From Aurantibacter sp034110465 (GTDB lineage Bacteria > Bacteroidota > Bacteroidia > Flavobacteriales > Flavobacteriaceae), in NCBI GenBank assembly GCA_034110465.1, contig JAWUZD010000012.1:62001-126000 (forward strand): a DNA stretch of 64,000 nucleotides, in the 5' to 3' direction. Under the pieces are notes generated by a model. That model did not search any database and was not told the DNA's origin. It was given only the letters and a program-made list of their open reading frames with translations. Both the position numbers and the translations under genes were made by a program. Shown one piece after another: positions 25,366 through 34,086 of the stretch (positions are counted from its first letter, which is position 1; each line of letters starts with the position of its first letter).

Positions 25366-26325
25366 TTATCTTTTCTCTAACAATCTTGAAAGCTTATCTA
25401 ACTTAGGTGTTAGTATAACTTCTATACGTCTATTTTTTGCTTTTCCTTCAAGAGTTTCATTAGTTGCTATTGGAGCAAATTCTCCTCGTCCTGCTGCAGT
25501 AAGATTATCTCTTTTAATTGACTTATTTTTTTCTAATATATTTACAATTGCTGTAGCTCTTTTAGTAGATAAATCCCAATTACCTGAAATTTGATTAGAT
25601 CCTTTAAATGGATCGTTATCTGTATGTCCTTCAATTAAAACTGAAATTTCTGGGTTTTCTGCTAAAACTTCACCTAACTGCATAACAGCTTTTGCGCCAT
25701 CTTGTCCAACAGACCAACTTCCTGGTTTAAACAACAGCTTGTTTTCCATAGATACATAGACTTTTCCATCTCGTTGCTCTACCGTTAACCCTTTACCTTC
25801 AAAATCTGTTAATGCACTTGAAATTGAATTTTTAAGCTCTGTCATAGAAGCATCTTTTGCAGCTATTACACTTTCTAACTCTGCTACGCGCTGAGATCTA
25901 TTTTCTAATTCTGCTTTTAAAGTTTCTAATCTTGCACTTTCTGATGCTAATGCAGATTCTTTAGCTTCTAGTTTTGCTAAAAGCTCTTTATTTTTCTTAG
26001 TGTTTTCTGATAAAGCAGATGAACTGTTTTTTTCTAAAGCATCATAAGATTCCTTAAGTGTATTATAATTTGTTCTTGCTGCGGCTAAATCTGCTACTAA
26101 TTTATTTTTAGTGTCAACTGCTTGATCGTATTCAGACTTTAACTTAATAAAATCGTTAGACGTTGCATTTTTAGTTTTTAATAAGGTTGCATTCTCATCG
26201 GCTAAATCAGAATTTTCCTTTTTTAAATCTGCATATTTATTTTCTAAATCTTTATATACTTTTGGCGATACACAAGCTGTTAATAATACACTTGATAAGG
26301 CAAAAGTTAGAAGTCTGTTTTTCAT
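25366..26325 (-). CDS. OmpA-family lipoprotein with coiled-coil stalk
   Basis: The 319-residue protein has a lipoprotein signal peptide (lipobox LTAC, Cys18), a long coiled coil (about 25-165, rich in K/E/A/L heptads such as LKSEYDQAVDTKNKLVADLAA), and a C-terminal OmpA-like peptidoglycan-binding domain (about 195-310). The domain shows IEGHTDNDPFKGS, NWDLSTKRATAIVNIL and AAGRGEFAPIA..KNRRIEVIL. Such proteins tether the outer membrane to peptidoglycan. No acidic surface-export signal follows the Cys, so it is expected to face the periplasm. It lies 8 bp after exoA. Confidence 0.92.
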   Translation of the reverse strand: MKNRLLTFALSSVLLTACVSPKVYKDLENKYADLKKENSDLADENATLLKTKNATSNDFIKLKSEYDQAVDTKNKLVADLAAARTNYNTLKESYDALEKNSSSALSENTKKNKELLAKLEAKESALASESARLETLKAELENRSQRVAELESVIAAKDASMTELKNSISSALTDFEGKGLTVEQRDGKVYVSMENKLLFKPGSWSVGQDGAKAVMQLGEVLAENPEISVLIEGHTDNDPFKGSNQISGNWDLSTKRATAIVNILEKNKSIKRDNLTAAGRGEFAPIATNETLEGKAKNRRIEVILTPKLDKLSRLLEKR

Positions 26326-26333
26326 AATTTATT

Positions 26334-27095
26334 TTATTTATCTAATTCAACTACTATTGGACAATGGTCGCTATGTTTGGCTTCTGTTAAAATAAGCGCT
26401 CTTTTTATTTTTGATTTTAAGTTTTCTGAAACCATTGCATAATCTAAACGCCAACCTTTATTATTAGCTCTAGAGTTTGCTCTATAACTCCACCAACTAA
26501 ATTCTTGTTTCTCTGGATGAATAAAACGATAAGAATCTGTAAAACCTGAATTTACAAAACTGGTTAACCACTCACGTTCTTCAGGTAAAAACCCTGAAAC
26601 ACCTTTCATTTTTGGATTATGAATATCTATTGCTTCGTGACAAATATTATAGTCACCACAAACTACCAAATTTGGTTTTTCTACTCTTAATTCCTTTAAA
26701 TAGGTTTTAATTGAATCCATATAACCAAACTTAAACTCTAAGCGTTCAATATTTGTTCCACTTGGCAAATATATACTCATTACAGATATGTCGCCAAAAT
26801 CTGCACGAATATTTCTTCCTTCAAAATCCATTTCTTCTATTCCTGTTCCATACTCTATATGATCTGGTTCCACTTTACTTAAAATAGCCACACCACTATA
26901 GCCTTTTTTTTGTGCAGAATACCAATAGTTATATTTATAACCAGCTTCTTCAAACACACTTAAATCTAACTGTTCTTTATTTGCTTTAATTTCTTGTAAA
27001 CATAAAACATCTGGATTAGCACTTTTTAGCCAATCTATAAACCCTTTTTTTAAAGCTGCTCTTATACCATTTACATTGTAAGAAATAATTTTCAT
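26334..27095 (-). CDS. xth: Exodeoxyribonuclease III (AP endonuclease)
   Basis: ExoIII cuts DNA at abasic sites and has 3'-5' exonuclease and phosphatase activity in base excision repair. The 253-residue protein carries the family motifs: ISYNVNGIRAALKKGF (3-18), LCLQEIK with the metal-binding Glu (about 32-38), GDYNICHEAIDI (Asp/Asn, about 147-158), GWRLDYAMVS (about 218-227) and SDHCPIVVEL with the catalytic Asp-His (about 242-251). It precedes the OmpA-like lipoprotein gene by 8 bp and is divergent from the gene at 27205. Confidence 0.95.
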   Translation of the reverse strand: MKIISYNVNGIRAALKKGFIDWLKSANPDVLCLQEIKANKEQLDLSVFEEAGYKYNYWYSAQKKGYSGVAILSKVEPDHIEYGTGIEEMDFEGRNIRADFGDISVMSIYLPSGTNIERLEFKFGYMDSIKTYLKELRVEKPNLVVCGDYNICHEAIDIHNPKMKGVSGFLPEEREWLTSFVNSGFTDSYRFIHPEKQEFSWWSYRANSRANNKGWRLDYAMVSENLKSKIKRALILTEAKHSDHCPIVVELDK

Positions 27096-27204
27096 TAGGA
27101 TATATTGAAATGAATTTTAGCTAAAGTAAATAATGCTTTACTTTTACACTATAAAACTTACTGTTTTTTATGAAATAATTCTATAAAAATTTAGTTTACT
27201 CAAT

Positions 27205-30200
27205 ATGAAATATTGTCTTTTTATAATTCTCTTCTTTATAGGCTGTGTTGCGTTTTCGCAAGATGAGTTACAAGAGGTGAGTTCAAAAAAAATGGCTGTT
27301 TCAGATACTATTACAATAGAACCATTTAGTATTAGATCTTATCAATTTAAAGTAACTACAAAAAGTGGGGAAATTATAGATTCTACAAACTACAGTATAG
27401 ATTTTAGTAGCGCTACCTTAAAATTAAAAAATACTATTGATTCTGATAGTATTATTATAAATTACAGAAAATACCCAGAATTTATTACTAGAATATATCG
27501 AGGTTTAAATACTGATTTGATTGTTGAAAATAATAGTAATCAAGAAAAATTATATAAATTTCAGGAACCCACAGAAGAAAAAACATTTAAACCTTTTGAT
27601 GGATTAAACACGTCTGGAAGTATCTCTCGTGGTGTTACCGTAGGAAATAATCAGAACTCTGTTTTAAATAGTGAATTAGACTTACAAATTTCGGGGAAAC
27701 TAAACGATAAAATTACATTACGGGCAAGTATTCAAGATGCGAATGTGCCATTACAACAAAGTGGTTATTCTCAGCGTTTAGATGAATTTGATCAAATTTT
27801 TATAGAACTTTATACTAATAAATGGTCTATAAGAGCTGGAGATATAGATCTCCAAAACAACACCTCTTATTTTGCCAATTTTAATAAACGTGTTCAAGGT
27901 TTATTACTAGCTGCAAATATTGGAAATGAAGCTAACGAGACAAAAATTTTTGCTGCTGGTGCATTAGTTAGAGGTCAATTTCAAACCTACCAATTTACTG
28001 CACAAGAAGGAAATCAAGGTCCATATAAATTACAAGGTGGAAATGGAGAATTATTTGTATTAATTGTGTCTGGAAGCGAAACTATTTCTGTTAATGGAAT
28101 TGCATTACAAAGAGGAGAAAACAAAGATTACATTATAGATTATAATGCTGGAGAACTAATTTTTAACTCCACTTATCCTGTGACTTCAGAAATGCGTGTT
28201 AACGTAGATTTTCAATATAGTGAGCGTAATTATTCTAGACTTGTTGTTTATGCTGGTGGGGAACATAAAGGTGAAAAACTTCAAGTTTCTGCTTCTGTAT
28301 ATTCTGAAAACGATTCTAAAAACAACCCATTACAACAAAATATAAGCACTGAACAAATAACTACTTTAAGTGAAGCTGGAGATAACCAAGCACTTATGAC
28401 AACAAATTCTGAAATTGCCGAAGCTTATAACGAAAATCGTATTTTATATAAGAAAGATGTTGTTGGAACAGAAACTATTTATGTTTTTTCTACAAATCCT
28501 GCAGATGAATTATTTAGCGTTCGTTTTACTAATGTTGGGCAAAACAATGGAGATTACAACATAACAAGTTCTAATGCCATTTCTAATATTTTTGAATATG
28601 TTACGCCAATTTCTGGTATTTCTCAAGGAAGTTATTCACCAATAGTACAACTTATTGCACCAACAAAATTACAAATAGCTACTGTAAATGGTAGTTACGA
28701 ATTTAATGAAAAAACAAAAGCATTGTTTGAAATTGCTGCAAGTAAAAACGATTTAAACTTATTTTCTGATATAGACGATGAGAACAATAACGGATTTGCA
28801 GGAAAGCTAAATTTAACCAGAGACTTAATTAAAAAAGACCGTCTAAATCTATTATCTGTTTATACTGATGTGGATTTTATAAATAAAGATTTTAGAAATA
28901 TTGAGGGTTTGTATGAAGTAGAATTTAATAGAAACTGGAATATAAATCAGCCTAGAAGTAATCAACTAAACACAAATTTAGGAGATCAGCTTCTAGCAAC
29001 TTCCGGTATATTTTGGACTAAAAAAGACAAACTAAATGTAAATTATAAATTTGAATATTTAGACTTTGAAGAAAATTTTAAAGGAAGCAAACACAATATA
29101 AGCTCCAATTACAAACACAAAAAACTAAACATTAATACAAACACAAGTCTTTTAAACACCGATGAAGTTAATGCAGAATCTCGCTTTTTTAGAACCAACA
29201 ATAGAGCAATTTATAGACTAGAAAAGCAATGGTTTGGAGCTGAATTTTCTTCCGAAGAAAACAAAAAAAGAATAAAAGACACAAAATTACTTACCAATTT
29301 AAGTCAGCGATTTATTGCATACAATGCCTTTACAGGAATTGGTGATAGTACAGGTGTTTTTACAGAAATTGGCTACAAGTATCGTATTAACGATAGTTTG
29401 GTTAATAACAAATTAGAAGAAGTAAATAAAAGTAACACTTATTATGTAGACTCTAAATTAATAGAAAACTCAAAAACTAATTTAAGTCTATTTGTAAACT
29501 ACAGAACGTTAAACTATTCCGCAGAAAACATCTCTTCAGAAAACTCATTAAACTCCAGATTACAATATAATCAGAAATTTCTAAAAGGATTTGTTCAAAG
29601 CAATACGGTTTTCGAAACCAATTCTGGCGCTATTCCAAGACAAGATTATACTTATGTTCAAGTGGAATTAGGTCAAGGTTCTTATGTCTGGATAGATTAT
29701 AACACTAATAGTATTCAGGAATTAGAAGAATTTGAAGTTGCGCCTTTTCAAGATCAAGGCGAATATCTTAGAGTACTTTTTCCAAATCAAAATTTCTTAA
29801 AAACACATCAAAATAGATTGAGTCAAACTTTAATATTAAATCCAACAAATTGGGTTAATTCTGAAAATAAAATTAGTAAAATTTTATCCCATTTTTATAA
29901 TCAAACCAGTTACTTAATTGACCAAAAAACAGAACGAAAAGGAGATAACTTTAACCTAAATCCTTTTAGAAAAAACGAAGAAGATATTTTAGGCTTACAA
30001 CTTAACTTTAGAAACACATTGTTTTTTAATAGAGGAAAACAAAAATACACCACAAGTTATTCTTATTTAAACAACTCTACTTCTAATACCTTAACCTTTG
30101 GATTTATAGAAAACGAATTAACAAGTCATATTCTAAATTTTAATCACAAAATTAAAAATAGTTGGCTAGTTACTATTGAAACAATTTTAAGTAATAGTAT

Positions 30201-30645
30201 TAGTGAAAGTGAAAACTTTAGTAGCAAAAATTTTAATATTGATAGCGAAACATTTTTCCCAAAACTATCTTATTTACTTACCGAGAACACACATTTTGAT
30301 GTGTTTTATCAATATTTAAACAAAAATAATACCATTGGAAATTTAGAAGCCTTACAACAAAATAAATATGGCTTAAGTTTTGGACTAACTCCAAAAGATG
30401 CTATTAAAGGTACAGTAAGTGGAGAATTTAATGTAATTAACAACACCTTTTCTGGAAACACAAACTCGCCAGTTGGTTATCAATTACTAGAAGGTTTACA
30501 ACCAGGTAGAAATTTAACTTGGAGTGTTATTGCGCAAAAGAAAATCACCAAATACTTAGACTTAAATTTAACTTATTTTGGTCGAAAAACAGAAACCAGT
30601 AGAGCAGTTCACACAGGAAATATTCAGTTAAAAGCTTATTTTTAA
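27205..30645 (+). CDS. Large outer-membrane beta-barrel-like protein of unknown function
   Basis: I do not recognise a named family. The 1146-residue protein has a signal peptide (about 1-18, GCVAFSQ). An N-terminal region (20-130) of beta strands is followed by a conserved-looking block at about 132-225 that starts SGSISRGVTVGNNQNSVLNS and includes DKITLRASIQDANVPLQQSG and IRAGDIDLQN. From there to the end it is dominated by alternating polar/hydrophobic strands rich in Asn, Tyr and Phe, and it ends in Phe (NIQLKAYF), as outer-membrane barrels usually do. There is no TonB box, plug or T9SS tail. It precedes a secreted protein gene by 75 bp and is divergent from xth. Confidence 0.75.
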   Translation: MKYCLFIILFFIGCVAFSQDELQEVSSKKMAVSDTITIEPFSIRSYQFKVTTKSGEIIDSTNYSIDFSSATLKLKNTIDSDSIIINYRKYPEFITRIYRGLNTDLIVENNSNQEKLYKFQEPTEEKTFKPFDGLNTSGSISRGVTVGNNQNSVLNSELDLQISGKLNDKITLRASIQDANVPLQQSGYSQRLDEFDQIFIELYTNKWSIRAGDIDLQNNTSYFANFNKRVQGLLLAANIGNEANETKIFAAGALVRGQFQTYQFTAQEGNQGPYKLQGGNGELFVLIVSGSETISVNGIALQRGENKDYIIDYNAGELIFNSTYPVTSEMRVNVDFQYSERNYSRLVVYAGGEHKGEKLQVSASVYSENDSKNNPLQQNISTEQITTLSEAGDNQALMTTNSEIAEAYNENRILYKKDVVGTETIYVFSTNPADELFSVRFTNVGQNNGDYNITSSNAISNIFEYVTPISGISQGSYSPIVQLIAPTKLQIATVNGSYEFNEKTKALFEIAASKNDLNLFSDIDDENNNGFAGKLNLTRDLIKKDRLNLLSVYTDVDFINKDFRNIEGLYEVEFNRNWNINQPRSNQLNTNLGDQLLATSGIFWTKKDKLNVNYKFEYLDFEENFKGSKHNISSNYKHKKLNINTNTSLLNTDEVNAESRFFRTNNRAIYRLEKQWFGAEFSSEENKKRIKDTKLLTNLSQRFIAYNAFTGIGDSTGVFTEIGYKYRINDSLVNNKLEEVNKSNTYYVDSKLIENSKTNLSLFVNYRTLNYSAENISSENSLNSRLQYNQKFLKGFVQSNTVFETNSGAIPRQDYTYVQVELGQGSYVWIDYNTNSIQELEEFEVAPFQDQGEYLRVLFPNQNFLKTHQNRLSQTLILNPTNWVNSENKISKILSHFYNQTSYLIDQKTERKGDNFNLNPFRKNEEDILGLQLNFRNTLFFNRGKQKYTTSYSYLNNSTSNTLTFGFIENELTSHILNFNHKIKNSWLVTIETILSNSISESENFSSKNFNIDSETFFPKLSYLLTENTHFDVFYQYLNKNNTIGNLEALQQNKYGLSFGLTPKDAIKGTVSGEFNVINNTFSGNTNSPVGYQLLEGLQPGRNLTWSVIAQKKITKYLDLNLTYFGRKTETSRAVHTGNIQLKAYF

Positions 30646-30720
30646 TAAAACATCTAAAGTAGTTTTAAAACATCTTTTTTTATATATTGTACCAAATTTT
30701 AAAAACACAAACTACCACTT

Positions 30721-31512
30721 ATGAAAAAATTTGCTCCTTTACATATAGCTTTAGCTATATTTTGCCTTGCATTTACTACTAGTTATGCTCAAGACAAGCC
30801 AGTAAAAACCTTATTAAACTCATATATAAAATATAATAATACTTTAAACGATAGTACAAGTATTACTAAATTAGGAGATTTAATGCACGAGAAGTTTAAC
30901 AACAATACTACGTATGTTGGTTTAACAGGTGCTTTAAAAAGATATACTTCTAACTTAGAGGAAACTAAAATTGAACTAAAAGACAAAGCTAAAGACAATA
31001 ACTACAATTTTAAACTGACTTTAAAAGATGTTGTTTATGAGTCTCAAAAAGAAAAAGCAGGAACTATTTCTGGTGTTGTAGAATTTGTATCTACTATAGA
31101 CGGACAAATTACTGAAAAAGGTACTATCCTTATTAATTTAGTAGCTACTAAATATGTTGGCGACTGGAAAATTATTCAGATTAATACCGTTAAAATTTCT
31201 GAACGTAGCGAAGTTGGTAACTGTGTAAGTTATTTATTTTCTAACGGAAACTCTTACTTTAACTCAGAAACTTATTATCCTGCAGGAGTAAAATACAACA
31301 GAGAATTTCAATCATTTAGAATTGGTAAATCTCAAGGTGAACGTGCTATTGTAAATAGAGGAGATAATAACAAAGCATTTATCTGGAAAGAAAATGGAGA
31401 TGTCTATAATGGAAAAGAACTAATTGGTAAAGCTGAAGAAGGAAAAGATGCCATTAAATTAGTTATTCAAAATGCATACTCTAAAACATGTACAGAGTTT
31501 ACTTTTAATTAG
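30721..31512 (+). CDS. Secreted protein of unknown function
   Basis: The 263-residue protein has a clean signal peptide (about 1-23, FTTSYAQ). The first mature half (about 25-160) has helix-strand patterns reminiscent of the NTF2/SnoaL-like fold (KLGDLMHEKFNNNTTYVG, then paired strands ending VGDWKIIQINTVKI), but I would not name a family. The second half (about 165-263) is beta-rich (SYLFSNGNSYFNSETYYPAGVKYNREFQSF). It has no lipobox and no sorting domain. It lies 75 bp after the large barrel-like gene and ends before a strong bidirectional terminator, so the two may be expressed together. Confidence 0.75.
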   Translation: MKKFAPLHIALAIFCLAFTTSYAQDKPVKTLLNSYIKYNNTLNDSTSITKLGDLMHEKFNNNTTYVGLTGALKRYTSNLEETKIELKDKAKDNNYNFKLTLKDVVYESQKEKAGTISGVVEFVSTIDGQITEKGTILINLVATKYVGDWKIIQINTVKISERSEVGNCVSYLFSNGNSYFNSETYYPAGVKYNREFQSFRIGKSQGERAIVNRGDNNKAFIWKENGDVYNGKELIGKAEEGKDAIKLVIQNAYSKTCTEFTFN

Positions 31513-31557
31513 TACTTAGTTGCTAGTCTTTTAGAGATTAGAAAACTATTGCTTAAT

Positions 31558-31600
31558 AAAAAAACTCCCAAAACTGAAGTTCAGTTTTGGGAGTTTTTTT
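31558..31600. terminator. Bidirectional terminator between the secreted-protein gene and glyS
   Basis: A perfect 20-bp inverted repeat, 31558-31577 and 31581-31600, core ACTCCCAAAACTGA, with a 3-nt loop and A/T runs at both ends. Confidence 0.92.
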
Positions 31601-31642
31601 ATGGCGTTAATCTAAAAATTAACACATTAATATATTACGAAT

Positions 31643-33184
31643 TTACATTCGCTTCAACCAATGTTTTACATCTACTTCTTGAGCAATAATATCTTTTAAA
31701 TCTGCTATAGCAACACGTTTTTGCTCCATAGTATCTCTATGCCTAATAGTAACCGTTTGGTTTTCTATAGTGTCATGATCTACAGTAATACAAAATGGTG
31801 TTCCTGCAGCATCTTGACGTCTATAACGTTTTCCAACAGCATCTTTTTCATCGTATGCTACATTGAAATCCCATTTTAAATCTTCAACAATTTGTTTTGC
31901 TATTTCTGGTAATCCATCTTTTTTAACTAATGGAAAAATAGCGGCTTTTGTTGGTGCTAAAACTGCTGGTAATTTTAAAACTGTACGTGTTGTATTATTT
32001 TCTAATTCTTCTTCCATTAAAGAAGACGAGAATACAGCTAAAAACATACGATCTAAACCAATAGACGTTTCTAATACGTATGGTGTATAACTTTTGTTTT
32101 CTTCGTGATCAAAGTATTGTAATTTCTTACCAGAATGTTCTTCGTGCGCTTTTAAATCAAAATCTGTACGAGAATGTATTCCTTCTAATTCTTTAAACCC
32201 AAAAGGAAACTTAAACTCAATATCAGATGCTGCATCTGCGTAATGTGCTAATTTTTCGTGGTCATGGAAGCGATAATTTTCCGCACCTAAACCTAAAGAA
32301 TTATGCCATTTTAAACGATTTTCTTTCCAAAAATCGTACCATTCCATTTGAGTTCCTGGTTTAATAAAAAATTGCATTTCCATTTGTTCAAACTCACGCA
32401 TTCTAAAAATAAATTGCCTTGCAACAATCTCATTTCTAAACGCTTTTCCTGTTTGAGCAATTCCAAAAGGAATTTTCATACGTCCCGTTTTTTGAACGTT
32501 TGCAAAGTTTACAAAAATACCTTGCGCTGTTTCTGGTCTTAAATACAAATCCATTGCAGATTCTGCACTTGCTCCTAGTTTAGTTCCAAACATTAAGTTA
32601 AACTGCTTAACATCTGTCCAGTTTCTACTTCCAGAAAGTGGACAAGCAATTTCTAATTCTTCTATTAAAGCTTTAACATCGGCTAAATCTTCGTTAGTTA
32701 AAGATTCGCCTAAACGCTTTAAAATACTATCTATTTTATCTTGATACCCCTTAACTCTGCCGTTAGTAGCTACAAATTCCTCTTTATTAAAATCATCACC
32801 AAAACGTTTTGCGGCTTTAGCAACTTCTTTATCTATTTTAGCTTCAATCTTAGCACAATAATCTTCTACTAAAACATCTGCTCTGTAGCGCTTTTTAGAA
32901 TCTTTATTATCTATTAAAGGATCCGAAAACGCATCTACATGACCAGAAGCTTTCCACGTTTTTGGATGCATAAAGATAGATGAATCTAAACCAACAATGT
33001 TGTCGTTTAATTGCACCATTGCTTTCCACCAATAATCGCGAATGTTCTTTTTTAATTCTACTCCATTTTGTGCGTAATCATATACTGCACTTAATCCATC
33101 GTAAATTTCACTACTCTGGAAAATGTAACCATACTCTTTTGCATGAGAGATTACTTTTTTAAATTGATCGTCTTGATTTGCCAT
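31643..33184 (-). CDS. glyS: Glycyl-tRNA synthetase (dimeric class II)
   Basis: GlyRS charges tRNA-Gly. This is the alpha2-type enzyme as in eukaryotes, archaea and many Bacteroidota, not the alpha2beta2 type. The 513-residue protein shows YDYAQNGVELKKNIRDYWWK near the N terminus, LYLRPETAQGIFVNF (about 223-237), motif 2 FRNEIVARQFIFRMREFEQME (about 250-270), and the C-terminal ETSIGLDRMFLAVF (motif 3) and anticodon-binding domain (about 405-510). A box TATTTTTG lies at 33189-33196, only a few bases upstream of the ATG, which if used would give an almost leaderless mRNA. Confidence 0.95.
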   Translation of the reverse strand: MANQDDQFKKVISHAKEYGYIFQSSEIYDGLSAVYDYAQNGVELKKNIRDYWWKAMVQLNDNIVGLDSSIFMHPKTWKASGHVDAFSDPLIDNKDSKKRYRADVLVEDYCAKIEAKIDKEVAKAAKRFGDDFNKEEFVATNGRVKGYQDKIDSILKRLGESLTNEDLADVKALIEELEIACPLSGSRNWTDVKQFNLMFGTKLGASAESAMDLYLRPETAQGIFVNFANVQKTGRMKIPFGIAQTGKAFRNEIVARQFIFRMREFEQMEMQFFIKPGTQMEWYDFWKENRLKWHNSLGLGAENYRFHDHEKLAHYADAASDIEFKFPFGFKELEGIHSRTDFDLKAHEEHSGKKLQYFDHEENKSYTPYVLETSIGLDRMFLAVFSSSLMEEELENNTTRTVLKLPAVLAPTKAAIFPLVKKDGLPEIAKQIVEDLKWDFNVAYDEKDAVGKRYRRQDAAGTPFCITVDHDTIENQTVTIRHRDTMEQKRVAIADLKDIIAQEVDVKHWLKRM

Positions 33185-33345
33185 ACTACAAAAATATAAA
33201 AACTATGGTTATTTATCTCGCTTTTTAGAATGATAAACGTTTAAAATCTAAACATCTTAAAATATTTTATAGTTTTAAATTTTATATATAAGAATCGTTT
33301 TAATTATATTTTTCGTAAATTGAAGTGTATCAGCAACATAGACTT

Positions 33346-34026
33346 ATGCTAAAAGCGCTTTTTAATTTGTTTTTCCCAGAAGTTTGCTTGGCTTGTATTC
33401 AACCTCTTTTAGATAATGAACTTACTATTTGCACTAATTGTAGACACAATTTACCAGTGACTAATTTTCATTACAACGACACTAATAATTTAGTAAAGAA
33501 AGCCTTGTATGGTAGAGCCGAAGTTGAACAAGCTACGTCTTTATTTTATTTCGAAAAAAAGAGTATTGTTCAGCAGTTAATACATCAATTAAAATATAAA
33601 AATCAACCCATAATAAGTGATTTTCTTGGAAATTGGTTAGGTTCAGAACTATCTAATTGTAATGATTATAAAAATATTGATGTTGTAATTCCTGTGCCAC
33701 TGCACTATAAAAAACTTAAAAAAAGAGGCTATAATCAAGTTGAAGGTTTTGGAAAAACTCTGGCTAAACATTTAGAATGTACTTATTTGGATAATGTACT
33801 TGTAAAAACAACTAATACATCTTCTCAAGTTAAAAAAACACGTTTAGAACGTTGGCAGTTAAAAAAGGAATTGTTTACCACACAAAACTTAGACCTTATT
33901 AAAAACAAACATATCTTACTGGTAGACGACATTATTACTACTGGTGCAACTTTAGAAAACTGTATTATAGAACTAAACAAAGCACATAATATTAAAATTA
34001 GTATTGCTGTTATGGCAATAGCATAA
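33346..34026 (+). CDS. ComF family protein (phosphoribosyltransferase-like)
   Basis: ComF proteins are needed for DNA uptake in naturally competent bacteria and have a phosphoribosyltransferase fold; their reaction is unresolved. A GTG at 33325 opens the frame, but the ATG at 33346 gives the usual start (MLKALFNLFFPEVCLAC). The 226-residue protein has N-terminal Cys pairs of a zinc-finger type (CLACIQPLL, CTNCRHNLP), then ALYGRAEVEQATSLFYF, the conserved KYKNQ segment, VIPVPLHYKKLKKRGYNQ (about 115-132) and the PRPP-binding loop LLVDDIITTGATLENC. No com machinery is adjacent, so competence is not established. Confidence 0.9.
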   Translation: MLKALFNLFFPEVCLACIQPLLDNELTICTNCRHNLPVTNFHYNDTNNLVKKALYGRAEVEQATSLFYFEKKSIVQQLIHQLKYKNQPIISDFLGNWLGSELSNCNDYKNIDVVIPVPLHYKKLKKRGYNQVEGFGKTLAKHLECTYLDNVLVKTTNTSSQVKKTRLERWQLKKELFTTQNLDLIKNKHILLVDDIITTGATLENCIIELNKAHNIKISIAVMAIA

Positions 34027-34086
34027 GTTGTTTTTCGTTAAAAGCTAAATAAGTTGTTTCTTTGTTTTAGAATTTAGTTTAGGTTT

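Noticed and set aside
33346..34026. Natural competence inferred from the ComF-like gene
   Set aside because: ComF-like proteins occur in many non-competent bacteria and no other uptake genes are in the window.
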